Made by a program: the position numbers and the translations under genes
Part shown: piece after piece, positions 55,550 through 64,000 of the stretch
Layout: each line of letters begins with the position of its first letter
Position numbering within the stretch: the stretch's first letter is position 1
Notes under the pieces: model-generated
The model's database searches: none
Told to the model about the DNA's origin: nothing
Seen by the model: the letters and a program-made list of their open reading frames with translations, nothing else
Source: Dyadobacter sp. CY343
Lineage (GTDB): Bacteria > Bacteroidota > Bacteroidia > Cytophagales > Spirosomataceae
Assembly (NCBI RefSeq): GCF_021390335.1
Contig: NZ_JAJUXK010000001.1
Location: 1,533,412-1,597,411 of the forward strand
DNA length: 64,000 bases
Direction: 5' to 3'

Positions 55550-56308
55550 TCAGCTTATGGTCTGCCTTGCAGCGTGTGATAGCCGGCGTTTGTGACGAGG
55601 TGTTTGCTGTTGGGTGCGCTCTTCGGCTGCTTGATCCTGCCGGTAAGCAACCGACTGACGCCGGGCAAGCGCCCGTTCATCGTAAAAGATGACTGCTTTA
55701 AATTGAGGATTGATCTCGATGCGCAGTTTATGCGTTTGGCTACCTTCTGCTAATGTGACCAGATGCGTGTTGCCTTCCCGGAGTGATCCCAGCAACTGCT
55801 CTTTCATTATTGGATTTTCCAGCTCTTTAATGGGCATACGTTCCAGAGATTTCTCCAAGTCGAAACCGTGATTTTGATCAAATTCTTTAAGGTTGAAATT
55901 CCCCGCACTGTCAGTTTGCTTAAAATCTATTTGAAGCCAGGCGCCATAGATATTGCCATCCTTGTTGACTAAGTTCTTTTGGACAGCCCGGCCGCTTAAC
56001 AGATTGTATGCTTCTTTCAGGGTGATGTTATCGCCTTTACCAATAAAGAAGGTTTGCTTCAATTCCTGACTTGCCTGCTTTTTTTTTACGGAAGAACTGT
56101 AACTATGAAAAGAATATATGTTCGTGGATTGCGACCGCTGAAAATGCAGTGCATTTGTGAGAGCGTCTTTCCCGAAAGCGGTCTGGTGTATGAGCGTAAA
56201 TTCAGGCAACTGCCTTTTCATATTCTCATTCAAATGAAGGTCCAAGCTCTTCCCGAAGCCTAGGTCTTGGATCTGGTCTTTGAGATATTCGAAGTTCTTT
56301 TGATTCAT
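55550..56308 (-). CDS. DUF3945-like protein of mobile element
   Basis: A 252-residue cytoplasmic protein. The stretch TLKEAYNLLSGRAVQKNLVN followed by KDGNIYGAWLQIDFKQ is characteristic of proteins (DUF3945-like) found next to conjugation genes in Bacteroidota. N- and C-terminal parts are hydrophilic; the end is Arg/Gln-rich (AAEERTQQQTPRHKRRL). Function is unknown. It is the first gene of the leftward module seen here, and the 5' flank holds short repeats. Confidence 0.72.
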   Translation of the reverse strand: MNQKNFEYLKDQIQDLGFGKSLDLHLNENMKRQLPEFTLIHQTAFGKDALTNALHFQRSQSTNIYSFHSYSSSVKKKQASQELKQTFFIGKGDNITLKEAYNLLSGRAVQKNLVNKDGNIYGAWLQIDFKQTDSAGNFNLKEFDQNHGFDLEKSLERMPIKELENPIMKEQLLGSLREGNTHLVTLAEGSQTHKLRIEINPQFKAVIFYDERALARRQSVAYRQDQAAEERTQQQTPRHKRRLSHAARQTIS

Positions 56309-57060
56309 AGCTTGTGAGTATTAATCGGATGAAAAGGCCTGCTTTCAGGCAGATCATCTGCCTGGCGCATTTGAGTACATCGCAAAAGAACCCACTAAGT
56401 CAAAGCGTTTCAAGTACAACTTTTTGTTGTACCCCTGGGCATTCATTGTACCCCACTGATTATCAGGGAAAGAAAAGTTAGGTGGAAGGCAGTTTAGGCA
56501 AAGCCTGGCACGCTACCCGACAGGTTTGCAGTTGATCTGCTGGCATGTTTGTATCGCTCTATTCCAAACATCACTTTTCTACGCGAACTAGTTGCGCGTT
56601 ATACCAAAACTTAACCTGCCTGGAGTGATCCTGCAAGTCGGTGCAAGCCGTGCCATCAAGTGCGAAAAGTTTGGAACCTACGTGATCTCTACCTGGTGAG
56701 GCTGCAATTAGGTGTGTATATTACGATCTATATTTTTAGCAACTCAAATCCGACAGTGCTACTCATTGCGCGAGTAATATGCGCAGAAGCGGGTATGCGG
56801 GTGGGAACGCAGGACGGGAAGTACCGTGCTTACGTATATGTAAATTCGCTGAATAACAACACCAGAAGCGCCAAGATCAGTATCAAGCGCTTCATGATGA
56901 AGTAGTTGTGTTGGGCTTCGGTAAATTAGGGGAAGGTGGCTAAATGAACCGCGAAAGGTATAAACCGTTGTGCGGTAGAAATTTATAATGAAAAAGATTG
57001 GGCATGTTTTTGTGAATTCAATAAATTAATAGAGTGCCAAGCCATATTGACAATGCATAA
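56309..57060. other. Gene-poor 750-base region right of the mob module
   Basis: No convincing gene. A rightward 81-codon frame (56660-56905) lacks recognisable features. The part nearest the DUF3945-like gene has short repeats (separate entry). This may be the end of the mobile element, an origin or regulatory region, or decayed sequence. Confidence 0.4.
56414..56454. repeat. Inverted GTACAAC repeat and paired TTGTACCCC direct repeats
   Basis: GTACAAC (56414-56420) and GTTGTAC (56426-56432) form a perfect 7-bp inverted repeat around TTTTT. TTGTACCCC occurs at 56427-56435 and again at 56446-56454, 19 bases apart. They lie about 105 bases before the leftward transfer gene cluster and could be an operator, an iteron set or part of an origin. 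Confidence 0.45.
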
Positions 57061-57207
57061 TCGTGCGGCGACCGTCAGAGAGCCAGTTTCGACCGCGTCG
57101 GCGATCCGAAAACTTTGACTGTTGCCAAATCAGTTTTCCGGGATGAAATCAATGCCGAAGGTAATTTTAAATTCTATCCTACCAAGCCAAATATGTCTGG
57201 TTTATAG
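57061..57207 (+). pseudogene. Orphan C-terminal protein fragment
   Basis: A 48-codon open stretch after an in-frame TAA reads ...FDRVGDPKTLTVAKSVFRDE and INAEGNFKFYPTKPNMSGL before TAG. The composition and phrase-like sequence look like the end of a real protein rather than noise, but there is no start codon and I cannot name the family. It sits between the mobile module and an IS remnant, so it is probably a gene cut by rearrangement. Confidence 0.35.
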
Positions 57208-57237
57208 ATAATCACCCTTTCATGTTTAGGTGAACAG

Positions 57238-57720
57238 ATGTCGACAGATCGCGGCAGACCGTTCAGAAAACTGGCTGTTTGGGAAGCTTCGTTTCGGTAT
57301 CCTAAATTGTTTTCCAACTTAATTCACAGGACAACGTATAGCAGGAGGCGGCGCAGATTTTTCGAAAAGACGGCCCAGTCATCAAAGTTGGTATGCATAA
57401 AGTTTCCTGACATGATAGTGAGTATGTTATTGACTCAATTCCACCGGCGGTTCGCCGCTGCGATTCAAAATGCACCTGGTGATTTCCAAAGTTGCTTTTT
57501 ATTTGCAGCAGGTATGATAACCGCAAGCATGCATGACTCTTGTTATATCCCGTTCTTGAAATGCGATGATCCTACTGATTGTGAGCTACTTGCCGATCGT
57601 CGGGATATTTCAGCTTGTCAGCAACTCGCGTTGTTCAAACAAGCAGGAGTTAAAATAATAACACCAGTGAAGGCCAACATGAAAATTAAGACCTATGAAT
57701 TATTAACGGCGGAAAACATG
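57238..57720 (+). pseudogene. IS982-family transposase remnant (frame-disrupted)
   Basis: Three pieces resemble one IS982-type transposase, but not in one frame. LIHRTTYSRRRRRFFEKTAQ (N-terminal region) is in frame 1. YVIDSIPPAVRRCDSK at 57423 onward, the first catalytic Asp block, is in another frame. ASMHDSCYIPFLKCDD and LADRRDISACQQLALFKQAG, then VKIITPVKANMK, are back in frame 1, with a second catalytic Asp region (usually GD-type, here AD). The C-terminus is missing. Two frameshifts and truncation make it inactive. Confidence 0.65.
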
Positions 57721-57972
57721 TAAAACAATCGAAACCCTTTTCTCTCAGCTTTGCGACCAAACAGTTGCTCAAATGAAACTACGCCGGACGATGCAGGCCA
57801 AGACTTCTGATGGGTTATTTGCCCCCATTGTATCATCCAATTGCTGCTGTCTCAACCCTAAAAGCGATCAACTCACTGGCGAGTAAGCCGCTCGGACAAA
57901 TTAAACATGCCTTACTTTGCTAACCGCGCAACAGGTTTTCATACTTTCGTAAACTCATCGTTTTTCTTCAAT

Positions 57973-60900
57973 ATGGATCAGATTCTACTCCCCGCGAAAA
58001 GTGTGTATTTCCAGGTTTTTGTTCCGCTGCGAGCATCAACAGCCTTGCTATTCTTATTGTTACTAACCAATTTATCATCAGGTGCTTTTGCCTTGTCATT
58101 CGAGCCACGAACACGTTTCGTGACAGCAGCGGGGTCTGGAGCGCAAAATGGTGAATCCTGGGGCGACGCAAGCGGTGATTTACAGGCTATGATTGATGCC
58201 AGTCGGACCGGTGACCAAATATGGGTGGCACACGGAACTTACGTGTCAGAGCTCGGAAACGGGCTTGTTATGAAAGAAGGCGTCAAGATCTATGGAGGTT
58301 TTGCAGGAACGGAAGGTGGCTTAGCGGATCGCGATTTAAGGGTAGCCGAAAACAAGAGTATCCTTCTAGCTGCTGTAAATCATCAGTATGTGGTTAATAA
58401 CGACGCTAATACCCTTTCAAAAACTGCTTTGCTCGACGGCTTTACGATCTCCGGAGGCACCCAATCGGGCGTTTACAACTATCGCTCATCGCCTAAGTTT
58501 GTCAATTTGGTTGTCTCAGGCAACAATGGTAGCTCCGGTATGAAAAATGTAGAAAGTTCACCAATTCTGGTAAACTGCGTCATAACTGTAAATGCCGCTA
58601 ATTTCATGGGCATATTCAACTCTGCTGAATCCTTTCCGGAGTTGACAAACTGTACGATAGGTGGTGTCAACGATTCTAATAGGAGCATTGGTATCTTCAA
58701 TGCTAATTCCTCTTGGTCTCTGATACGGAACTGTATTATTGCTGGCATGCACTTTAGCATTCTAAATGAATCAGGTTTTTTTGATTCAGAGCCCATTCCA
58801 AACAATATTTTGAGAGGAGCGAAAGACGCTTACCTTGAACCTGGCTCTTATCAAGGATGGGATGCTGATCCGCTTTTTGTAGATGCGGCGGCAGGAGATT
58901 ACCGCTTGCAGCTTTGCAGTCCCGCACGTAATAACGGTAGTAATACTTATTATGAAAGCTACCCTAACTCTAACATTTCCGATGTTAATACGGATGCCGA
59001 CGGGAATCCTCGTTTTTACAACCAGGGAGTTATAGATATAGGTGCCTATGAATATCAAGGCGATTATAATATAAAGCCAGTACCCAATGTTTGGTATGTT
59101 AAACAAGGGGCAACTGGATCGGGGTTAAGCTGGGAATGCCCAACAGGTGATTTACAATCTGCTATTAATATCGCTGAGGTAAACGGTGATCAGGTATGGG
59201 TCGCAGGGGGAACCTATAAGCCAGATGCAAATGGAAGAGGTTTTGGAATGGGAAAATCAGTAAAAATTTATGGCGGGTTTGCTGGAACAGAAGAAAGTTT
59301 GGCTGACCGCAGGCTTGACCTAACTGCTAATAAAAGTATTCTGACAAGAAAAGGCGGTTATGTTGTCAATTACAATTTACACCGAAACAATGCGGAATCT
59401 GGAGTTCTTGATGGATTTACAATTGAAGGTGGCGAAATTGGTATTATCATTTTCTACTCGTCTCCTACTTTGGTCAATTTGATAATTAGGGATTGTGAGC
59501 AGGCCATTTATAATCATGTATCTGACCCTATCCTTATAAATTGCCTTATAGTAGATAATTATAGCAGTATGAACAATGAGCACTCTTCGCCGACGATCAT
59601 TAATTGTACAGTTATTGGGGATTCGGACGATCCATATAGTATATATAACGCCTACTCCTATCTCAAAATATTTAACAGCGTTGTTTACGGTGGAATCCAC
59701 CACGAAGAGAATACAAATTCAACGACAACAATCCGGCACAGCTATGTGAAAGAGGAGAATAACCCGAGTCCCAGTGATAACAATATTCCGGGTAACGTTG
59801 ATCCACTATTTGTTGATCCTGCTGCAGGCGATTACCGGCTGCAAGCATGCAGTCCCTTAGTCAATCATGGAAATAGTGATTTTTTCGCGCCTGGTCAAAC
59901 TCCGGACTTATCAGCTATCACCACCGACCTTGATTATAATGCCAGAATTAGTGAGTCAGCATTAGATATTGGAGCTTATGAATTTGTAGGCCCTTCCCGC
60001 GGACTAGCTGTTAATGGCGATGAATTTACGGGTACGATTTCTGGGGAGTTCACGCTTACTACAAATGCAGCAGACTGCAATATATTGGCGAGTCTGTCCC
60101 CTAACGGCGCAGCCCCGGTGAGTGGCGCAGTGTCCGCGAAAGTGTGGGTAGCAAACTCCCAACCGATAAACTTTGTAAAACGATACTATCAGATAACCCC
60201 TGCTATAAATACAGCCAATGCAACTGCAAAAATTACCCTTTACTTTACTCAGGAGGAGTTTGACGACTTTAATGTGGGCAATCCGATCAAATTGCCACTT
60301 GATGCTGCTGATTTAGAAAGCTATAAAGACAACCTGCTAATTGAAAAGCGCACAGGATCTAGCACCGATGGATCAGGACGACCCAATTCATACACAGGCG
60401 CCATTTCCACATTTAAACCTTCGGACGCCAATGGAAAGGTGGAGTGGAATGGCAATGCCAATCGCTGGGAGGTAAGTTTCGATGTAATTGGATTTAGTGG
60501 CTTTTTTGCAAAAACAACTGAGCTTGTGTTGCCGCTAAACTTAATTAGGTTTACTGTTAGCAATGAAACAAGGAATAACCTGTTGCAATGGAGTACCACA
60601 AGTGAAGTTAATACTGACAAATTTGAAGTTCAGAGCAGTCGCGACGCAAAAAAATTTATTCAAATAGCAACGGTAAATGCAAGCGGCAGCGGGGATCATC
60701 AGTACAGTTATGTGGATCAAAACCAATACAACGGAACTGTTTACTACCGCCTGAAAATGTCAGATTTAGACGGGACTTATACATACAGCAAGATCATTTC
60801 TCTGACTGGTGAAGGCAATCTTACTTCTATTTATCCAAATCCTGCAGGTGAAGCTGTCATTTTCCAGGTGAACAATGCATTGCTTAAAACCACGGCGACT

Positions 60901-61041
60901 TTGCATGATATTTCTGGACGAAAATTGCAGAGCATTTTGATTACGAATAACCGGCAGGAGATTAACATTAAATCGCTGGCGAGCGGGTTCTATATTTTGA
61001 AGTTTGCTGATGGAAGTGCGGAAAGATTTGTTAGAGAATGA
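57973..61041 (+). CDS. T9SS-sorted two-module beta-helix protein (first paralog)
   Basis: A 1022-residue secreted protein. The start at MDQILLPAKSVYF agrees with its paralog; an upstream ATG at 57907 is not conserved there. The signal peptide ends near SSGAFALS. Two similar beta-helix modules (about 48-360 and 370-670) each open with a GSG/GATGSG...SW...GDLQ motif and close with DIGAYE. A middle domain follows, then an FN3-like region and a T9SS type A sorting domain (SIYPNPAGEAVIF, about 950-1022). It should reach the cell surface or medium through type IX secretion. Its ligand is unknown. From 59815 on it is nearly identical to the next gene. Confidence 0.88.
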   Translation: MDQILLPAKSVYFQVFVPLRASTALLFLLLLTNLSSGAFALSFEPRTRFVTAAGSGAQNGESWGDASGDLQAMIDASRTGDQIWVAHGTYVSELGNGLVMKEGVKIYGGFAGTEGGLADRDLRVAENKSILLAAVNHQYVVNNDANTLSKTALLDGFTISGGTQSGVYNYRSSPKFVNLVVSGNNGSSGMKNVESSPILVNCVITVNAANFMGIFNSAESFPELTNCTIGGVNDSNRSIGIFNANSSWSLIRNCIIAGMHFSILNESGFFDSEPIPNNILRGAKDAYLEPGSYQGWDADPLFVDAAAGDYRLQLCSPARNNGSNTYYESYPNSNISDVNTDADGNPRFYNQGVIDIGAYEYQGDYNIKPVPNVWYVKQGATGSGLSWECPTGDLQSAINIAEVNGDQVWVAGGTYKPDANGRGFGMGKSVKIYGGFAGTEESLADRRLDLTANKSILTRKGGYVVNYNLHRNNAESGVLDGFTIEGGEIGIIIFYSSPTLVNLIIRDCEQAIYNHVSDPILINCLIVDNYSSMNNEHSSPTIINCTVIGDSDDPYSIYNAYSYLKIFNSVVYGGIHHEENTNSTTTIRHSYVKEENNPSPSDNNIPGNVDPLFVDPAAGDYRLQACSPLVNHGNSDFFAPGQTPDLSAITTDLDYNARISESALDIGAYEFVGPSRGLAVNGDEFTGTISGEFTLTTNAADCNILASLSPNGAAPVSGAVSAKVWVANSQPINFVKRYYQITPAINTANATAKITLYFTQEEFDDFNVGNPIKLPLDAADLESYKDNLLIEKRTGSSTDGSGRPNSYTGAISTFKPSDANGKVEWNGNANRWEVSFDVIGFSGFFAKTTELVLPLNLIRFTVSNETRNNLLQWSTTSEVNTDKFEVQSSRDAKKFIQIATVNASGSGDHQYSYVDQNQYNGTVYYRLKMSDLDGTYTYSKIISLTGEGNLTSIYPNPAGEAVIFQVNNALLKTTATLHDISGRKLQSILITNNRQEINIKSLASGFYILKFADGSAERFVRE
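59815..60873 (+). repeat. Conversion tract, first copy (near-identical to 62942-64000)
   Basis: Every base I compared matches the downstream copy at a fixed offset of 3127, except G60773 versus A63900 (Gly to Glu). The tract starts sharply at GATCCTGCTGCAGG; to its left the paralogs are clearly diverged. The right end of identity lies beyond the window for the second copy. Confidence 0.9.
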
Positions 61042-61100
61042 TTTTTACAAGTTCCTATCTGCCAGTAAAAGCGTAATCACATACCCTCGTAAACTCATCG

Positions 61101-61110
61101 TTTTTTTTTT
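61101..61110 (+). repeat. T10 homopolymer in the leader of the second paralog
   Basis: Ten T residues lie four bases before the ATG at 61115. The matching place in the first paralog reads TTTTTCTTC, so the tract is specific to this copy. Both leaders share TCGTAAACTCATCGTTTTT just upstream. Confidence 0.7.
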
Positions 61111-61114
61111 CAAA

Positions 61115-64000
61115 ATGGATCAGATTCTACTCCCTGCCAAAAGTAAGTATTTCCATTCTTTTGTTCCGCTGCGAGCATCAACAGCCTTACTATTCTTATT
61201 GTTACTAACCAATTTATCGTCAGGCGCTTTTGCCTCGTCACCCGAGCCACAAACACGTTTTGTGGCAGCAGTGGGATCTGGCTCTCAAAACGGTGAATCT
61301 TGGGGTGACGCGAGCGGCGATTTACAGGCTATGATCAATGCCAGTCAGACCGGTGAACAGATATGGGTGGCTGCCGGCACCTACGGAACTGGCTTAGAAA
61401 ATGGCTTTGTTATGAAGGAAGGCGTAAGGATCTATGGCGGTTTTGCCGGTACAGAAGGAAATCTGAGCGACAGGAATGTTGGAAATGCTGGAAATAAGAG
61501 TGTCCTGCAAGCCGTCGGCACTCAGAAATATGTCATAAATAACACGGGTAACGGCCTTTCAGGTGCTACCCTGCTTGACGGCTTTACGATCTCAGGCGGT
61601 ACTGATGCCGGCATCTACAATGCGGTTTCATCTCCGAGGTTTATCAATGTTGTTATCGCTGGCAACAATGGGGGCAGCGGCATGGCCAATACAGAAAGTT
61701 CGCCGGTACTTGTAAATTGTGTCATTAATGCCAGTGCTGCTGACTTCCGGGGCATATCTAACTCAGCATCCAAGCCTGTGCTGATTAATTGTACGATAGG
61801 TGGCAATTCGGAAGTCAATGGAAGTGTTGGTATTTACAATACGGATGAATCTAGTCCTCGATTCGTTAACTCCATTATCTCTGGCACCAACTTCGGCGTG
61901 TATAACGGACCTGGCAGCGTGGTATATAAGCAAAGTAGCATTATACGGGGGGACGAGGATTTTGATCAAACCGGTGAATTTTATGAACGTGATGCTGATC
62001 CGCTTTTTGTAGGTCCGGCAGATTGGGATTTCCGGTTGCAGCTTTGCAGTCCTGCCCGGAACAAGGGCAATAAAACCAGTTATCAAAGTGGTCAAAATCC
62101 TGACCTATCTGCTGTTACCACCGATCTGGATGGTTATCCAAGGTTCTATAACGAGGGTGCCGTAGACATGGGTGCTTATGAATATCAGGGCGACCTGACG
62201 ACAGCGCCAGCACCAGGCGTTCTGTATGTAAGAGAAGGGGCGACAGGCTCAGGATCAAGTTGGGATTGTGCTACTGGCGACCTTCAATCAGCTATTGATT
62301 ATGCATGGGTTACTAGAGGGCAGGTCTGGGTGGCAAGGGGTACATACATTTCGCCAAGTAACAATCCTTTTAGGATGGAAACCTTGGTGAATATCTATGG
62401 GGGATTTGCCGGAACCGAAGAAAGTCTGGCTGAACGGGATTTGCGCATTGTGGCAAATAGAAGTATTTTAAGAGGAGACGGCAATTCGGTGATCGGTAAT
62501 TTTACAGACCGGTCGAGAGAACAGGCTGGGTTACTTGATGGATTTACCATTGAAGGCAGCAAAAATGGCATAACGATTTTTTATTCGTCCCCAACTTTGG
62601 TAAATCTGATCGTCCGGGGTTCGAAGGTGGGTATAGAAAACTATACATCCAATACAACCCTAATAAATTGCCTTATTACAGGTGGTAACAGGAGTATGAA
62701 TAACACGCATTGTTCTCCGATAATGATTAATTGCACCGTTATTGGTTCTCCGGAGAATTCTCCTAGTATATACAACGCTTATGCTTCCCTCAAACTATTC
62801 AATAGTATTATTTACGGAGACATTTGGAACGAGGAAAATACAAATTCCACAACGGTAGCTCTATACAGCTTTTTGAAGGGGGAAAACAATGTAAATCCAA
62901 CGGACCACAATATTCCAGGTAACATAAACCCCTTATTTATAGATCCTGCTGCAGGCGATTACCGGCTGCAAGCATGCAGTCCCTTAGTCAATCATGGAAA
63001 TAGTGATTTTTTCGCGCCTGGTCAAACTCCGGACTTATCAGCTATCACCACCGACCTTGATTATAATGCCAGAATTAGTGAGTCAGCATTAGATATTGGA
63101 GCTTATGAATTTGTAGGCCCTTCCCGCGGACTAGCTGTTAATGGCGATGAATTTACGGGTACGATTTCTGGGGAGTTCACGCTTACTACAAATGCAGCAG
63201 ACTGCAATATATTGGCGAGTCTGTCCCCTAACGGCGCAGCCCCGGTGAGTGGCGCAGTGTCCGCGAAAGTGTGGGTAGCAAACTCCCAACCGATAAACTT
63301 TGTAAAACGATACTATCAGATAACCCCTGCTATAAATACAGCCAATGCAACTGCAAAAATTACCCTTTACTTTACTCAGGAGGAGTTTGACGACTTTAAT
63401 GTGGGCAATCCGATCAAATTGCCACTTGATGCTGCTGATTTAGAAAGCTATAAAGACAACCTGCTAATTGAAAAGCGCACAGGATCTAGCACCGATGGAT
63501 CAGGACGACCCAATTCATACACAGGCGCCATTTCCACATTTAAACCTTCGGACGCCAATGGAAAGGTGGAGTGGAATGGCAATGCCAATCGCTGGGAGGT
63601 AAGTTTCGATGTAATTGGATTTAGTGGCTTTTTTGCAAAAACAACTGAGCTTGTGTTGCCGCTAAACTTAATTAGGTTTACTGTTAGCAATGAAACAAGG
63701 AATAACCTGTTGCAATGGAGTACCACAAGTGAAGTTAATACTGACAAATTTGAAGTTCAGAGCAGTCGCGACGCAAAAAAATTTATTCAAATAGCAACGG
63801 TAAATGCAAGCGGCAGCGGGGATCATCAGTACAGTTATGTGGATCAAAACCAATACAACGGAACTGTTTACTACCGCCTGAAAATGTCAGATTTAGACGA
63901 GACTTATACATACAGCAAGATCATTTCTCTGACTGGTGAAGGCAATCTTACTTCTATTTATCCAAATCCTGCAGGTGAAGCTGTCATTTTCCAGGTGAAC
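61115..64000 (+). CDS. T9SS-sorted two-module beta-helix protein (second paralog, partial)
   Basis: The frame is open for 962 codons from ATG at 61115 to the window end. It begins MDQILLPAKSKYFHSFVPLR with a signal peptide as in the first paralog, has the same two beta-helix modules (NGESWGDASGDLQAMINASQ; GATGSGSSWDCATGDLQSAI) and the same middle and FN3-like domains. About 55 residues of the T9SS sorting domain should lie beyond the window. The first 609 codons have diverged by many substitutions and small indels, while codons 610-962 are almost identical to the first copy. Confidence 0.85.
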   Translation, partial: MDQILLPAKSKYFHSFVPLRASTALLFLLLLTNLSSGAFASSPEPQTRFVAAVGSGSQNGESWGDASGDLQAMINASQTGEQIWVAAGTYGTGLENGFVMKEGVRIYGGFAGTEGNLSDRNVGNAGNKSVLQAVGTQKYVINNTGNGLSGATLLDGFTISGGTDAGIYNAVSSPRFINVVIAGNNGGSGMANTESSPVLVNCVINASAADFRGISNSASKPVLINCTIGGNSEVNGSVGIYNTDESSPRFVNSIISGTNFGVYNGPGSVVYKQSSIIRGDEDFDQTGEFYERDADPLFVGPADWDFRLQLCSPARNKGNKTSYQSGQNPDLSAVTTDLDGYPRFYNEGAVDMGAYEYQGDLTTAPAPGVLYVREGATGSGSSWDCATGDLQSAIDYAWVTRGQVWVARGTYISPSNNPFRMETLVNIYGGFAGTEESLAERDLRIVANRSILRGDGNSVIGNFTDRSREQAGLLDGFTIEGSKNGITIFYSSPTLVNLIVRGSKVGIENYTSNTTLINCLITGGNRSMNNTHCSPIMINCTVIGSPENSPSIYNAYASLKLFNSIIYGDIWNEENTNSTTVALYSFLKGENNVNPTDHNIPGNINPLFIDPAAGDYRLQACSPLVNHGNSDFFAPGQTPDLSAITTDLDYNARISESALDIGAYEFVGPSRGLAVNGDEFTGTISGEFTLTTNAADCNILASLSPNGAAPVSGAVSAKVWVANSQPINFVKRYYQITPAINTANATAKITLYFTQEEFDDFNVGNPIKLPLDAADLESYKDNLLIEKRTGSSTDGSGRPNSYTGAISTFKPSDANGKVEWNGNANRWEVSFDVIGFSGFFAKTTELVLPLNLIRFTVSNETRNNLLQWSTTSEVNTDKFEVQSSRDAKKFIQIATVNASGSGDHQYSYVDQNQYNGTVYYRLKMSDLDETYTYSKIISLTGEGNLTSIYPNPAGEAVIFQVN
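62942..64000 (+). repeat. Conversion tract, second copy (near-identical to 59815-60873)
   Basis: Direct repeat of 59815-60873 at offset 3127, with one noted base difference (A63900). It continues to the window edge, so its true right end is not seen. Confidence 0.9.

Larger units (their letters stand above)
50869..56308 (-). mobile_element. Mobilization module of a Bacteroidota conjugative or mobilizable element (no integrase seen)
   Basis: Five leftward genes form a transfer cassette: a DUF3945-like protein, a Toprim protein, a relaxosome accessory protein, a relaxase and a coupling ATPase. The last three are the mobA-mobB-mobC set of Bacteroidota transposons and plasmids. No integrase, recombinase, replication protein or type IV channel genes are in the window, so it may be a remnant or part of a larger element. 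Boundaries are not defined by any visible att repeat; the right flank is debris with an IS remnant. Confidence 0.6.

Noticed and set aside
56830..56895. A 21-codon minus-strand frame reading like a signal peptide (MKRLILILALLVLLFSEFT)
   Set aside because: It stops directly after the hydrophobic stretch and has no downstream mature part; too short to call, though it may be a truncated gene start.
56660..56905. An 81-codon plus-strand frame right of the mob module
   Set aside because: No domain or neighbour support; the region looks like decayed sequence.
60321..60620. A 99-codon minus-strand frame that recurs identically at 63448-63747
   Set aside because: It is the antisense of the duplicated beta-helix tract; the perfect repeat reflects the DNA duplication, not a gene.
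1..64000. tRNA and rRNA genes
   Set aside because: No cloverleaf-like sequence with a typical T-loop, and no rRNA-like stretch, was noticed on either strand; a covariance-model scan would be needed to be certain.

Overview
The window looks like chromosome from a Bacteroidota bacterium of the order Cytophagales, perhaps close to Dyadobacter (family Spirosomaceae). The reasons are secreted beta-helix proteins with type IX secretion (T9SS) C-terminal sorting domains, GH78-type rhamnosidases, Wzi/Wza/Wzc capsule proteins of the Bacteroidota kind, a Bacteroidota-style mobA-mobB-mobC module, and several TAnnTTTG-like -7 promoter elements. The genus is an inference from gene content only.

Layout. 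1-9065: the 3' tip of an upstream gene, a bestrophin-like channel, a tripartite RND efflux operon (TolC, lipoprotein adaptor, RND pump, leftward) and a sodium:solute symporter preceded by an overlapping 51-residue membrane ORF. 9161-9399: two facing arrays of a 10-bp repeat. 9490-14101: two rightward GH78-family (rhamnosidase-like) genes. 14174-42433: a large surface-polysaccharide (EPS/capsule) locus, bracketed by two Wzi-family outer-membrane proteins. It holds RfbD, an acyltransferase with an SGNH domain, the initiating sugar-phosphate transferase, a WecG/TagA transferase, two divergent beta-helix proteins, four further glycosyltransferases, a Wzy-like polymerase, a pyruvyl transferase, a nitroreductase-like protein, a Wzx flippase, Gmd, a Wzc tyrosine kinase, Wza and a PHP-type tyrosine phosphatase. 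The glycosyltransferase core is visibly more AT-rich than the flanks, which fits acquisition by transfer.

42838-50817: mostly housekeeping or accessory genes: a DUF1080 protein, a DUF1905/YdeI protein, a GT39-like membrane protein, a DEAD-box helicase, a DUF1361 protein, a methyltransferase, TruC and a second gmd. 50869-56308: a leftward mobilization module (coupling ATPase, MOBP-type relaxase, relaxosome accessory protein, Toprim protein, DUF3945-like protein) with no integrase in view. 56309-57720: gene-poor debris, including a frame-disrupted IS982-type transposase. 57973-64000: two tandem paralogous two-module beta-helix T9SS proteins. Their last third is identical over 1,059 bp apart from one base, which indicates recent gene conversion or duplication; the second copy runs off the window.

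How the genes fit together. The EPS locus contains a near-complete Wzx/Wzy pathway: initiation on undecaprenyl phosphate, glycosyl transfer, flipping, polymerisation, and export through Wza under Wzc kinase and phosphatase control, with Wzi surface anchoring and acyl/pyruvyl decoration. Two gmd genes and an orphan rfbD point to deoxyhexose-containing glycans. The rhamnosidases, and possibly the symporter, could act in uptake of rhamnose-containing plant or microbial glycans. The most unusual items are the opposed 10-bp repeat arrays, the small ORF coupled to the symporter, the conversion tract between the beta-helix paralogs, and the nitroreductase-pyruvyl transferase-flippase trio.
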